Assembly: GCA_037074615.1 (NCBI GenBank)
Contig: CM073563.1
Span: 17,158,501 to 17,222,500, forward strand
From: Leucaena leucocephala
Taxonomy: Eukaryota; Streptophyta; Magnoliopsida; Fabales; Fabaceae
Length of the DNA: 64,000 bases
Direction of reading: 5' to 3'
Position numbers and translations under genes: made by a program. Each line of letters starts with the position of its first letter. The first letter of the stretch is position 1. Positions 33,337 through 46,173 of this stretch are shown here, piece after piece. A model generated the notes under the pieces. It did no database searches. It saw only the letters and a program-made list of their open reading frames with translations, and was not told the DNA's origin.

Positions 33337-34124
33337 TGGGGGGAACTAAGATACTAAAAGATAAAATTGAAATGGTTCATTGGGTGAACGATTTCATTTT
33401 AGAACAGGACAGCTACGGAATCCGTGCTTGAAGAGATGAAGAAGTTTGTTCAAGTAATGATAAACTTTAAAAGTAGTTCTCATGGGTACTTTTGGTATTC
33501 TCGAGGGTACTTTTGGGTCACAAGTGATTCTAAAGAACTCTTATAAGACTCTAGTGCGTGACAACTGACAATTATCATCTATACATATATAATAATATAA
33601 TATTTTATATTATAGTCATATGATATAGGTTAAATTTAGATATAGTAAGAATAAAATTTTAGTAAATCAGATAGATAAAAAAATAATATTTCAACAAAAA
33701 GTAGATTAAGTGGGTATTAAATGTCCATGTATTATGAATTTTAATTGCATAGGTTAACCTTGCCAAATAAAAATTTCATGTTGACAAAAAATAATGACAA
33801 TTTGATTATGCACAGGGTGAAAATATCTACAAACTAAATTGTTTTTTTCTAAGAAAAGCTTTTGAACTTTCAACAAGAGTATAATAATAATAATAACAAT
33901 CAACATCTAGAACACTTACTTAACATCGGACCATAGATGCACTAGGCTCTCGGGCTCACCTAAGCGGCACAATTGCATCATTGGACTTAAAATGCAAGCC
34001 ATCTATGGCCGAGTTGAAAAAGTTGGGATCATGCCCAACATTTTATAATTGGGGAGTGACATGGAAATCTCTTAATTTGGAATTGATAATAGTTAGATCT
34101 ACAAAAAAAAATTTATAAAAAATA
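33337..34124. other. Non-coding stretch
   Basis: No gene seen. GGGTACTTTTGG occurs twice (33,485 and 33,511), and a GC-richer patch occurs at 33,925-34,010. Nothing assignable. Confidence 0.4.
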
Positions 34125-34355
34125 CTCTTCCTATCTTTAATATTAAAAGTTGATCTTAATTTTAAATATAAAATATATTTTTTTATATTTATCAATTTTT
34201 TTTAAATTATTTGTATTGTTCCCCTTAATAATAATCAAATAATTGAAGGAGTGAATGAATTAAGAAAGATGATTAGGGTATTTTAAAAAAAAATATATCA
34301 TATTAATTAATTTAATTAAATTAGTTAAATAAATTTTATATTAAAGATAGAGGAG
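34125..34355. mobile_element. Stowaway-type MITE, 231 bp
   Basis: The ends are clean inverted repeats: CTCTTCCTATCTTTAATATT at left and, inverted, CTCCTCTATCTTTAATATAA at right, with TA on both sides (34,123-34,124 and 34,356-34,357). The interior is almost all A/T. Confidence 0.85.
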
Positions 34356-34599
34356 TAAGTTGCAAATATTAATTTAGATAATCACATAATCTCAATTGCA
34401 AATTGAAGGTTATATTTAAAACTTAAATACTTATGTCCAATTGAAACTCTTAAATCTATAGTTGTTGAATTGATATTTATAACTCATATTTCAGAAAAAA
34501 AAATTTAGGGACCTAACAGTTATTAATTATCTCTTTTGGGATCTAATTGTTTTTTTTTTTTTGTATAAACAAAGTTTAGGTAAGTTCAATACCAGTTCC

Positions 34600-34750
34600 C
34601 CACTAAAGTTAAGGCACTGTCCTAAAGCTCATAAATTACTTACAGAAGACTTACGAGATTATTTACTAAAAGAATTCTTATGATGACAGTGAGAATCGAA
34701 TTTATATCTTTATGAAATATGAGTCATTCCTTATTATCTATATTAATTTT
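34600..34750 (-). repeat. SINE-like repeat, copy 1 of a direct pair
   Basis: Shares ACTTACAGAAGACTTAYGAGA, AGAATCGAA and TYATTCCTTATTAT with 35,365-35,525. On the minus strand a pol III B-box-like block lies where copy 2 has GAGTTCGAT. Confidence 0.5.
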
Positions 34751-34751
34751 T

Positions 34752-34956
34752 ATTAGTGATCTTCTTTTTTTTTTGCACACCTGGTTCACCAGAACTTTAC
34801 CCCGACTACATCCAGATCCGACCCGCGTCGCGCACCTGGCTATGGTGGGTGAGTCTCCCAACGGGGATTTTCTGCATACACCAAGACTCGAACTCGAGAC
34901 CTCGTTTAAGCGATATCGAACCACTTATCACTCGGATCAATCCCCATTGGTGATCT
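34752..34956 (-). mobile_element. tRNA-derived SINE with target duplications
   Basis: The minus strand starts GGGGATTGATCCGAGTGATA with an A-box-like TGATAAGTGG, and a B box within GAGTTCGAGTCTTGG about 35 bases later. A tRNA-unrelated body (GTAGTCGGGGTAAAGTTCTG) ends in a poly(A) tail (T-run at 34,763-34,774 on plus). It is flanked by near-identical 11-bp duplications, ATTAGTGATCT (34,752-34,762) and ATTGGTGATCT (34,946-34,956). The body is 183 bp including the tail. Frames through it (34,719-34,958) are not genes. A second fragment is at 48,726-48,812. Confidence 0.88.
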
Positions 34957-35364
34957 AATTGTTATTCTTCCTTTATAATTTTATTGAACATCAGTCTAGG
35001 CCAAGCCCACAATCTTGCCCAGCCCATGAAGAAGAGATGGTGCTTATTATTGAATTTTGTCGCTATGGGAAAATGTCTGAGGTTATGGGTGTTCATCTGA
35101 TGGAACACAACGAGACCCTCCCATCCCGTGTTCTATCTTGGAAATTGGGTGGGACTCTCTGCTTCCCGCATCCTACCCTATCCCGGTTTGGACTGGGATG
35201 TGACAGTATGTCTCAGGCCAGTGGCATCTCTTGCCATTTTTATAAAGGATGGACCAGTTGGAACAAATGGGCTTATTTATATAATTTTTATATTAAAATA
35301 AAGTTTTAGTAAATATAGTGAATAATCATAAAAAAAATTATATAAATTTAGTATAAATCTTTTA
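34957..35364. other. Non-coding interval with unassigned GC-richer frame
   Basis: The plus frame 34,959-35,309 (116 codons, GGTLCFPHPTLSRFGLGCDS) has normal-looking composition but no domain I recognise, and starts inside TE-flanking sequence. It may be a gene or transposon fragment. Confidence 0.25.
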
Positions 35365-35525
35365 TCAAAGTTAAGGTATAACTCTACAATTTAAAGAGTA
35401 CTTACAGAAGACTTATGAGATTGCATACTAAATAAGCTCTCACAACGATAGTAAAAATCGAACTCTCGTTCTTATATGATACAAACTTATTCCTTATTAT
35501 TTATGTCAACTCTAATTAAAGATAA
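35365..35525 (-). repeat. SINE-like repeat, copy 2 of a direct pair
   Basis: Same blocks as copy 1. On the minus strand AACGAGAGTTCGATTTTTAC holds a B-box-like GTTCGAT. Copies are in the same orientation about 760 bp apart. Boundaries are approximate. Confidence 0.5.
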
Positions 35526-37153
35526 CTTTTTTTTCAATATAAATAGGATCAACTAAAATTTTGGAACAGTAATGAATCCGTAAAAACCGTGGAAAACATA
35601 TAAATGAATGCATCACAGAAATTAAAAAAAAAAAAAGAAAGGAGATTAGGAGATAAGGACTTAGAGAGGAACTTCTCGCTCTTGTCCAAACTAACATAGA
35701 ATATCCATCTCGGTCTCGATTTGCTTGGGAAAATGCCGGAGGCGGATGTTCACAAAAAACACAATCACAAGAATAATGTCTAGTCAGTGATCATTAGCCA
35801 AGTAATAAAAGGAAATAATCCAAAGTTTCAATAAATGTATTAGATATTTCTTGTTCAGTAAATATGATTAAAGGGGCATAAAAGATTATGGAAGCGATTA
35901 TTGGCGAAGTGAAAAAACTGAAGGTACCAGGTATCTAAGGGTTTAGTTTAATATTGGTTAAGAAACATGTTACAGTAAATCCAGTTTACTAATTCGAATA
36001 GATATTGTTGTCATGACTTGTTTGAATATCCGAGTCACATATATGATGCAAAGTATTATGAAAAATGTGTGTACATTTATTAAAGAACTAAAAGATTCTT
36101 TATAAATTTTACAACAATAATTTTTAAATGTGGCTTGTTCTCAAAAGGAATTAAATATAATAACATCATTAGCTATGAAGAGGGATTGGATTCTTGTAGA
36201 TCTACAATGTATCAAATATGCATATGAGCCCATGTAGAAAAAATCAACTTGCAACTTGAAGTTTGCAAATTTGTTCAAATAATTATATTGAATGCTAGGG
36301 TGTCACATGTCATTAACTCTCAAATTAATTACTAAATGAATCTCTATATAGTATAGAGATCAACTTAGGTCGTATCTCAATGCGTAGCTAAACTTTCAAT
36401 CAACTAAGGTGATTAGAGAGAGATAATAGTAGAGAAGAAAGTTCAATTTGATTATAGTAATGATTGCAAAAAAGTAAACAAAGAAGAGAGTAAATATGAA
36501 CAATTACTAGTATGAAGATGTTTCCCAATGATAGATGGATTGGGTTATCATTACTCTGCAAATAATATATCAGAATTATAAAAGAAAACAATAGTTAGTC
36601 AAAAGGCAGAACTCTAGAAAACCTCCTAAGTCTAATTATTTATTTCATAAAAACACCTAGAACTCTAGAATAAATTTAATGCATAAATCATTATTCAAGA
36701 ACCACTTAACTTGCAATTCTAATATTAGTTATAATTTATCCTCTAAGAAAATTAAGATCTTCCAATAAAAAATCTTATTTTGGATTTCTAATGAAATCCT
36801 TTTAAAAATATGTTCAACTACACAATTCAAAACGAACTTTAAGATGAGAAGATATATAAGAAGAATAATTATATAAATGAAGAATAAAATCATAACTAAT
36901 GAAAGGATCACAATAGTTTGATAATAAATTTATTCAAAAAGAAAGAAATAAATTTATAAGCAAGTCTTCAAAATCCTAGAACTGAGGAAATCTTAAAACT
37001 TGAAATAAAAAGATCAAACCCTAATAAAAAATTTTACAACTCTTGAACAATAAGAGCATAGAGCTCAAGCCTACAATCTCTATCTTCAAGAAACAGGACG
37101 ACTAAGTGGCTAGATGGCACCAAGATAAATAAGGGAAGAAAGAAAACAATAGA
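35526..37153. other. Non-coding stretch left of the solo LTR
   Basis: AT-rich, no plausible gene. Frames at 35,512-35,697, 36,400-36,591 and 36,729-36,911 are short, low-complexity and unsupported. Confidence 0.45.
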
Positions 37154-37158
37154 GAAGA

Positions 37159-40100
37159 TGTAACATCTTAATTTTTTAAGTCTTAGAGATCAAACGGTAG
37201 CATATAGAACCACTTACAAGGTCATTGAAGTTAAATTACATAATCTAAAATTTTACTCTTCTCGGTTACTGTTCACTGTGTAATTTTCAGCAGGCAACTT
37301 GAATTCAAAATATTATAAATAATTTTAAAAAATTAAAATGAAGTGGTTTAAGTTGCTACATGAAGCTAACTTAATTCTATTTAATAGAAAAATGAGTCGT
37401 TTACCACACTCTCACTGAGTCAATGCCAGTCAACGTCCAAAGTTTACTATTCATTTAGCCAATTTTTTCTATTTCTAGATTCAGTCCCCTAATTTTGAAA
37501 ATTTATTTCTTTTTATACAGACATCCAAACACAGTGGTCTTTATATAAAATTAAAGATTAGGATGTTTATTTTCATCATGTACAATCTTATACATTTATT
37601 CCATCATTTACTATTTTTTTTAGACAGATACAAATTACTACTAGAATCTACATTTATGTATAATACAATCATAATAAATTCATATATCAATTATACAATC
37701 CAATCCCTAACTCCTCTTCATGAAACTTCATCTCCTTTTGTACTTGGAAACCTACTGGGATTAGGGTGACATGGAAGAAAATTTCTAGGAAAATTTTAGT
37801 AGCAAACAATACCATAAACAGTGTATGTAACTATATGATTAGTGTTAAATATGCTTGCTTACTATGATCATGCTTGAATAACGACATGTTTCCATGCTTC
37901 TTACTTATAATATATGGCCATAGCATAAAAAAGAAACTGAGCTTTCTTAATCATACATGCTTCACATAATCCAATTAAGCCAACAACACATCAATAATAC
38001 TCAAGCATTAAGTATACAATTTTAGGTATAAGCTTATTACCTTTTATCGCTTTTCCTTACTCTTTCCTTTACACCTTTGTTCCTTTATTTGTGGTCCTCT
38101 TTATTACAATTATCAAGACCTAACATGACATAATAACATGCTTATCATAATCTATTTCTATCTAGCTCCAAACTTGGTCTCAGCTTCCTAAACCAATAAC
38201 CCCGAACATTTCTCTAATTTCAGTTAATTGATTTACCCTTTGAATTAATTTGTGCATTGACCATAACCCACATAATTTTGCCCAAAAAATCCAAATATGA
38301 AGTCAAAATTAACAAATTCCAACTTCTCCTTAGTGTACTGGACAGAACAGAAACATGGCAATAAGGGTTCTTTTTCAAAAATTATACTTTTGATTTTAAT
38401 GTTTTTAACTCTTGTCCCTTGGCTCAATCCTATACAATTTCGCCTTCTGGAGTAAGTGGAAATATCAAAATCATCAAAAACAACTTTCTTGGTTCTATTT
38501 TTGGTCTTGGTCGAATGGCCTCCTATTGTGGGAAATTAAAAGTTTCACAAATAATTCAAGTTACAAGCATAAATCCAAGCTTACCTAAGTCTTAATTTCA
38601 TGTCTCTAACTTCAATTTTATCTTTCCCCTTTATCCTTCATTTTTTGGCAGCATATATACCTTGGGGGAAAAATAACTTTTCTTCTATTTAAATTCTAAG
38701 TTCAAGCCTCCAAATTAAAGAAATACAAGTTAGGATAGATTGCTTATATTAATTCCTAGCTACCTTGAACTTTGATACCTTAGATTCCTCCTTGAATAGT
38801 ATGAGTTTTTATTTTGCCAAAGTTTCCCCATGGGTATCCTTATCTTGGCAAATATGAAGGGGAATTGGGTATTTATAGACTTGAGCTTGACTTGCCCACC
38901 AACAAGAGATGACATCATCCATGATATTATCAATAGACACCTAGGCATGTGCGGTGGAGTAACTCTAAGGGAATAAGAGTTTAGAAAAATTCTAGTATAA
39001 TATAATACAGACTCAGTTGAATTTCTCAAAAATCACATTGTTTTCTGAATATAAATTTTCTAAGATTCCATAATATATTTTTTTTATCTAAAATCCAATA
39101 TCTAGATTTTTTCTACTATTGACATTCTTAGGTTGGGTCTAAAATTAATTACTAATCCCTTGAAAAATTTACTATAATACCCTTAACTCCTCTTTATTAA
39201 CTTTAATAAATCTAGGGGCATTATTGACTTTGCATACTTTATAGAGTATTCCTTGGCACTGGTCAACTATTCCTATAAATTTCTTTGACCCTTGACTTTG
39301 GTTATCTGATTAAATTATCACAACTCTTTCATCTGGCTCCTGATTGATAACTTTATAACTTAGTCTTGCTTTATATCTTTCTTCATATTATTTTATTATT
39401 AAACACTTAGTATAAACTTCTTCTCCCTTATACTCTCTACACTTGGTGTCACAGTGGGTTCTTCTAGGACACCTCATATGGCAACTCAGCCTCTCCAGAA
39501 GTCTCTAGAGTCTCATCCACAATGAATGGCTAAGATCGCCACATGTCTTTTACTTTATTAAGTTGTGTGGCTAAGATTTCTTTTGAATATTTTAACATTT
39601 CTTCTCCAAGTTTAGTGCCATGTGGCATCTTGGTGAATCCCATGAGGACACCTCATTATTTCACCTCATGCCATTGGATAACTTTAAAGTTTTCTAGTAC
39701 ATTTTGTCCAATTATGTACAATCTTGTATCATATCAAGGGATTTCTTCTGAATTATTATATTGTCATTTAGTCCAATAATTTCTCTGTGTTCCAATGATA
39801 TTACTTGTCATGTAAACACTGTCTAAAAATTTATTGATAAGAATCCCTTTATCTGATTAATTTCCCATTTATAACTTCAACCGGTAATTATACTTTATTA
39901 AAAATTATTAAAATATTATTTTAATTGTACTTAGACCCACATAACTATTGGGGCATATTTTTGGACCTCTTGGGAAGTGATATTGGGTCTTTGATCAAGC
40001 CCAACTCCTATGATAGCTCAATTTCTAAGGAATTTCCTTTAAAACCTTTGTTAGATGCCATATTTCACCTTAAAATCTATTATAATTTTCACATAGCTCC

Positions 40101-40602
40101 TTTTTTAGTTATTTTAATTTTATAAATTCTTATAATTAATATAAGAATTTTATGTAAAATTTTATCTAATTCTAAGATTTAGAAGGTCATCTAAAATTTT
40201 TTAAAACTTTAAAAATTAATATTAATTTTTTAGGACCTCAAATCAAAATTCTGATGAGTAGAGTTACGATCAGAATCACTTCCTCTATTTCCTAGTAAAA
40301 TTTGGGACTAAAATGCTTTCAGGCGATTTATGGCTCAATTTCCTCACAATTACAATTTTACCCCTGAATTTGGTAAAATATACTTTAGTCCCTAAATTTG
40401 ACTAAATTCTATTTCAATCCCTTACTACACTTTTTAAAATTTTAGTTTGGTACGTAAAATCTCAAAACTCCCTTATTTCCTTTTATTTTCTAACTTTAAC
40501 CTTTTCTAATAATTATTTCTTTTTCTGGTCATCTTCACAATCTTTTTTTAACCTCTTTCTTCTATAAGTCTTATAATGATAGGAAAAAATTAAGATGTGA
40601 TA
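37159..40602 (-). mobile_element. Solo LTR of the Tekay-like family (3.44 kb) with GAAGA target duplications
   Basis: On the minus strand it runs from TATCACATCTTAATTTTTTC (40,602) to AATTAAGATGTTACA (37,159). Perfect 5-bp duplications GAAGA lie at 37,154-37,158 and 40,603-40,607. The minus-strand 5' part carries the same GGGACTAAAGTATA, TTGAGCCATAAAT and TTTTGATTTGAGGTCC blocks as the LTR at 3,957. No internal region is present, so it formed by recombination between the two LTRs of a complete element. Small frames inside it are not genes. Confidence 0.93.
38870..38877 (-). promoter_or_regulatory. LTR TATA box
   Basis: Minus-strand TATAAATACCC, equivalent in position to 5,255 and 45,420 in the other two LTRs of the family. 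Confidence 0.65.
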
Positions 40603-40607
40603 GAAGA

Positions 40608-42094
40608 CAAGAGATGCAGAAGCCAATTGACTTTGAGAGATGGAATGATTGTGAAAGAGATTGTGAGTTTAATAAATAAGCCTTGGGGTCCTTTTATATC
40701 CTTTGGTGATGACTTGCTCTTGTCCTCTCAGAGGTGGGACTCTTCAATTAACTCTTCAAAGATGATAATTTATCCTTAATTTATTTCTCATAATCTTCAA
40801 TTATTTCCAAGCCATTGTCTTTTCGTTTTGTATCTACAAATATCCTAAAGTAATAATCCAAACTCAAGCACAAGATAAGAGATAATCCAATAATCAATAA
40901 AAGAGAATAACTGTGGCCGCAATAGAAGAGAAACAAGATAAATAAATGGATAGAGAAGATGATGGAAGAAAATAATGGATGAAGAGAAATAAGATGGCGT
41001 CAAAGGATAAGGAAAAAAAGGGGATAGAAAAGATGGATTGAATTTATCTTTATCATAGCTTCAAGATTTAGCCACTTTTTGGGTGACTCATTAATTTGGA
41101 TAATTGAAAATAAATTATGCACATATAGAAGAGGATATAGCGTCAATATTCCAAAGGATAAGGGAAGGAATCAATTTCAAAATTCAAATGGGAGACAAGT
41201 CAATTATTTGGATATTGCAATTGACTTTATGATAATATGACTTTTTTTTTATTTTGAAATATTTCCTTTAGTGTTTTAGGACTTAGGTGGTGCAAGTAAT
41301 CATGAGCAAAGATAGGAGGATTATTTGAGTATAATTTAAGATAATTTAGAGATTTGTGGGGATAGATATTATATTCGAATTAGTCAAAATTAATATTAAT
41401 ATTTGTTGTTGGAAGATTGTTTTGACCCATTCAAACATAAATATAATATATTAATTAAATGAAATGTAGGCTATTTTCTAATTAGATAATCTATAATTAT
41501 ATATTGATATTTCTCCTCCAATAAATTATATTATAAATTCTATAAATACCCTTCATTAATTCTAAATGGCAACCATGTAAGCAAGTGGATCTAGTCATCA
41601 ATTAATTACTTTTCCTACTTTTTTGAAATAAACAAAAGCAAAATGCCTTCATGAAAACAAATTTAATTAGGAGAAATAATAAAATTACTAAAAGTGTAAG
41701 AAAATTACCTTTTTGACCACTTAATTCATATAATCAAATAAAACACAAAATACCTACAGCTACTATAATTATGGCTAATAAAAGAGATAGAACCCCTAAA
41801 ATAGATACAAAATGATATAACACTATTTATCAATAGGTCCTAGATTATGTGACCAATATGATTTCTGTTGAAATTGCTAGTGATTGTTCCTCAAGTTTAC
41901 AATGATTATATGCTTAGTAAAAGCATATTTAATATAGTTATTTAGCAAAGTTATTTGTCAAAACCTCCATAAGTAGCTAGATCAAAATTTATGAAAACAA
42001 AATTCCCACTTTAGCATTGGGATAATTAATTTTACATATTGACATACTTGAATGCATCAATCATCCCACTGTAATTGGCTCTTGGTTAGGAACT
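40608..42094. other. Non-coding stretch between two LTR insertions
   Basis: No gene seen. GATAGAGAAGATGRTGGAAG-like purine-rich text at 40,930-41,040 and a short frame at 40,597-40,779 show no recognisable product. Confidence 0.4.
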
Positions 42095-42149
42095 ATATCT
42101 GTTAGATCCAATGTTTTGATGATGATGATAAATTAATTGAGAAAATATT

Positions 42150-43930
42150 TTGAAAATGAGCCTTAATTGATAAAGAATATTTATTGATAAGCTTATCGAT
42201 AAGATAATCATTCAATAAGTTATTCGATAAATGAAAAAGAACACTTTAATAAATAACATATTATAAAATATATCAATAAATCTGAAAGCATATGTTTAAA
42301 AGAATATTTTTTAAGGAATTTATTGATAAGGACATTCATCAAAGAACTATTCGATAATCTTATCGATAAGATAGTCACTCGATAAGTTATTTGATAAATG
42401 AGAAATAACTTTTGAAAAAAATTTATCGAATACATATTCAATAAGATATCTTATCAGAAAAGACTTCGATAAATAAGTAAAATTTTAGTTGAGAAAATTC
42501 TGAGTCAAGCTATTATGAAACTAGAATTATTTTGAAGCTATATTCGATAAGTGGATTTATTTAATAAACATTCGATAAGTTTTATAAAGATTTAATTTGT
42601 GAAAAGATTTTATAAAAGAATTTATCAAAGCATTGATCGAATATAATATTTATCAATAAGATATTCAATCAATGAAATATAATTTTCAAAAGAAGCTATT
42701 ACTCATTTATCCAATGACTATTCTATAAGAGGATTTATCAAATAACTCTTCGATAAATAAGGCAAGTTTCGAAGTGTTTCAAAAGCACTGATAAATGACT
42801 TTATATATTCTACCACTTTGCTTTTGATAAAATACCATCTTATTTGTTTGACATATTTTAGAAAACCTATGATCAGAGAATGAAAAGGTTTAAATGTTCA
42901 AAATCTGATCATTGATAATATTTGTGAAATTGTCTAAGATCACTAAGTTTGAATTTTCTGATAAATAATTTTTACAGTGATCTAATCAAATTGATTTCTT
43001 TATTTTCAATATTGATCATTGGAATCTTAAGGAACAAAAATTATAAGATCAATTGGAAGAAAGAAAATATAAGATGTTTCAAATTCAAATCACTTAAGTT
43101 TTAATTTGATAAATTTTTTATGATGATTTGATTGTTAATTAATGTTGAGGATGATTCATTGCTTATAATATTGATTGATCTGTTTGAATCATATGTTATT
43201 TGATTTGTCTTGAATTTATGAAAATAAGCTTATTCATGAAAGATTCAAAGTAAAATTCATTATGCTATATTCAATTAGGTCATTTATCAAAAGAGATATT
43301 TGATACCTTTGTTAAGATTAATTTGTCAAATTCTAATTGGATAAGTCCTGGAATAACTTTGATAAGCTTACGAATTACTTGAATTTGATTGAAGAATGAT
43401 CTTCATGAATTCTATAGCCCGCTCTCAATTAATTATATATTGATAACTTGTTCTGTTATGAATTGATCTCTGCTCTAATCTCTTGTGCTAAAATGATAAA
43501 TCTTGTAATCTATATTGTCAAATGTTCTCTTGAATATATGTTTCCAACTATGCGAAAAGGTTGTGAAGATCAAAGTTTGTTGGAAATTTTTTTTTGGAAG
43601 GATTAAAAAGATATTCTTCAGTATTTATTGATAAGATATTCAAAAAGTATATATATTGAAGAATACTTTGATAAATAACATATTGTAAAATATATCGATA
43701 AATCTAAAATCATATGTTTAAAAAAATATTTTTTAAAGAGTTTATCTCGATAAGGATATTTATCAAAGAACTATTCGATAAATCCTGAACTATCTCTGTG
43801 CAATTTATTAAATATTTATCGAAGTTCTTTTCTATAAGGCTGACTATCGAAGAATTGCTATATAAAAGTTTAACTGTTTCAAACGTAATTCTTCAGCAAT
43901 TTATCGAATACCTTTCGATAAGGAGAAACA
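42150..43930 (+). repeat. TTATCGATAAG-rich region with a 120-bp internal duplication, in the Copia LTR
   Basis: Dozens of variants of TTATCGATAAG and its half TTCGATAA occur throughout. A longer duplication pairs 42,240-42,359 with 43,663-43,782 (shared ATATATCRATAAATCTRAAA and ATCAAAGAACTATTCGATAA). Confidence 0.8.
43859..43868 (+). promoter_or_regulatory. Possible TATA box of the Copia LTR
   Basis: TATATAAAAG in the distal third of the LTR, downstream of the GATAA-rich region. Candidate core promoter by position and sequence only. Confidence 0.45.
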
Positions 43931-44354
43931 ATTGCTTTATACTTACATTGATTATATATCTTTACTCTAAAGCATATTTTAAGATCATTTACAGATTAAA
44001 TGAAGAGATCAACTAAAGAACAAAAAGGATCAAATTGTCCATGCCAACAATAACGGCTACTTCAAAGGATTTATAAAGAACGAAGTATAAAGAAAAAGAA
44101 GCCAAAATGAGAAAGCTTAAAAATTTAGAAATCATAGGAAGATACATCAAATGCTTACAATGCACTTCGATCACATTCACTAATTGTATCTCTATTTTAC
44201 TCTGTTTCTCTCCTTTTAATTCAGAGCATCATGTTCTTGAAAAGAGAAAAACTTGAAGATTATGAGCCTATGAGTTTATCCTATCTACTCTATTGAAAGA
44301 CTTTTATTTGTATGAATCATTTTCTAAATTGCTCAAGAGGATTCTTAAGTGTAT

Positions 44355-46173
44355 TGTCACATCCAATTTTTTTCTATTTTTATAAGACTGACAGAGAAAA
44401 GATGTTTGGAAGGGATTGTGACAATGACTTAAAGAAAAGATAATAATTAGATAAGATTTAAGTTATAGAAAGGAAGAAAAATTAAAGGTTATAAAGAAAG
44501 GGACTAAAATATAAATAGTAAAAATTCAGGGAATAAATTGTAAATAGTGAAAGTTCGGGAACTAAATTATAGATAGTAAAAAGTTCAAGGACCTAAGTGG
44601 AGTTTTAAGATTTCATGTACCAAATTGGAGTTTCAAATTTGGTAGAAAGGGACTAACATAGAATTTGGCAATTTCAGGGACTAAAGTATAGTTTTGCCAA
44701 ATTTAGGGGTAAAAGTGTAATTATAGAAAGTTGAGCTAGAAAATGCCTAAAATTGCTTAGAAATATTTTAGTCTCAAATTTTATTAGTAAATAGAGGATA
44801 GAATTCAGGCCAGACATATCTCTCATAATTCTGATTTAAGGTCCTAATAAATTGATATTAATTCAGGCAAGGCATATCTCTTATCTTGGGTTTCAAAAAA
44901 TTATAATACTTTGCAAAAAATTTATTTTATAGTAGAATAAATTTCTAAAAATATCATAACCATAAAAAGAATTATATAGAATTTATCTAAAATATCAGGA
45001 TGGTTTAAGGTATCCGGTAATAGAAATACCTTGGGATATGTGCCAAATATTAAGTTGGACCCAATTTAGGCCCAAAATAGCATATGTGCGGACCCAAGAA
45101 GTTAAAAAAATTATCATGAGGCCGAATGAATTTTCTATAATATTTTATATATTTTTAAAGAAAGAAATCAAGAAAAATTAAGAGATAATATAAGGTGGCA
45201 TGTGAGGTGTTCTTGGTAGGACACACACCATGTGCAAAAAAGCCATATGGAAGCCAATCAAGAGAGAAGTTTTGGCACACGTTAATTTATATTAAAATAA
45301 TATAAGAATTAAGTTAATGATAATTAAAGAATTAAGCAATCAATCAAATTCAAAATTAAGGCTATGTAATAATTAGAAAAAGTTGGGATAATCTTATCCC
45401 AAGATGCTAAAATTTTGATTATAAATACCCCTCTTAGTGTGCAAAATTGTGACCTCTTGCCATTTAAAAACTCAACCTAATCCAAGCTAATTGAAGAGAA
45501 AAATCAAGGGGCTTTAATCTAAGAAAGTTAAGGCATAAGGTAAGCAATCTTTTTAGATTATATATATATGTTTTAGAATATTGAAACCTTGGTTTTAGGG
45601 TTAAAAAATGAATTTTCCCTTGGTATTACATGCTGGACGAATTTCAAAAGAAAACGAGGAGAAAGGAGATTAAGATAGAACTATGAAATTAACATTTAGA
45701 TAAGTTAGATTGGATGATTGATTACGGAATTAATTTGTAATTTTGACTTTGGCCTATCATGAGAACCATTCTGCCAACTATTGTACAGGATCAAGAAGAA
45801 TAATTTCAATTATATAATGCTTCCATTGAATTCAAATGATATTTTGTGTAGAATTGGATATGATTAGAACCTTAGAAGCATTGAAATTTAAAAGGGAAAA
45901 TTTGAAACCCTCTTTGTACTTTTCATACATGTGAACAGTGATAAGAATTTCATAATTTTGATATGTCCAATGGATTTAGAAGGTAAAATTGTGTAGGGTA
46001 AAGTCAAAACACAAATTAATTCAAAGGACAAGGCAATTAACCATAAACAAAGAAAGTTAGGGGTTAAGTGGTTAATTGAGTTTAATGTTCATAATGATAG
46101 GTAATTTGGTTATGATGAATGAATGATTATGTAATGTTTAGGATTTGACTTGTGTGCTTAAAGAAGGCAGTCA
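44355..46173 (+). repeat. Tekay-like family LTR, third copy, left part
   Basis: Starts TGTCACATCCAATTTTTTTC and aligns with 3,957 onwards (GGGACTAAAATATAAATAG units, AAGTTGAGCTAGAAAATGCC, TTCTGATTTAAGGTCC). Interrupted at 46,173 by the AGTCA-flanked Gypsy element; it resumes at 52,358 and ends at 53,251. Own length is about 2.7 kb, shorter than the other two copies. Outer flanks TGTAT and TTTGT do not match well. Confidence 0.85.
45420..45427 (+). promoter_or_regulatory. LTR TATA box
   Basis: TATAAATACCCC, conserved with 5,255 and 38,870. An AAGGTAAG donor-like site follows at 45,537, as in the first LTR near 5,367. Confidence 0.65.

Noticed and set aside
34719..34958. Three overlapping frames of 65-79 codons
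   Set aside because: They run through the SINE body and its duplications.
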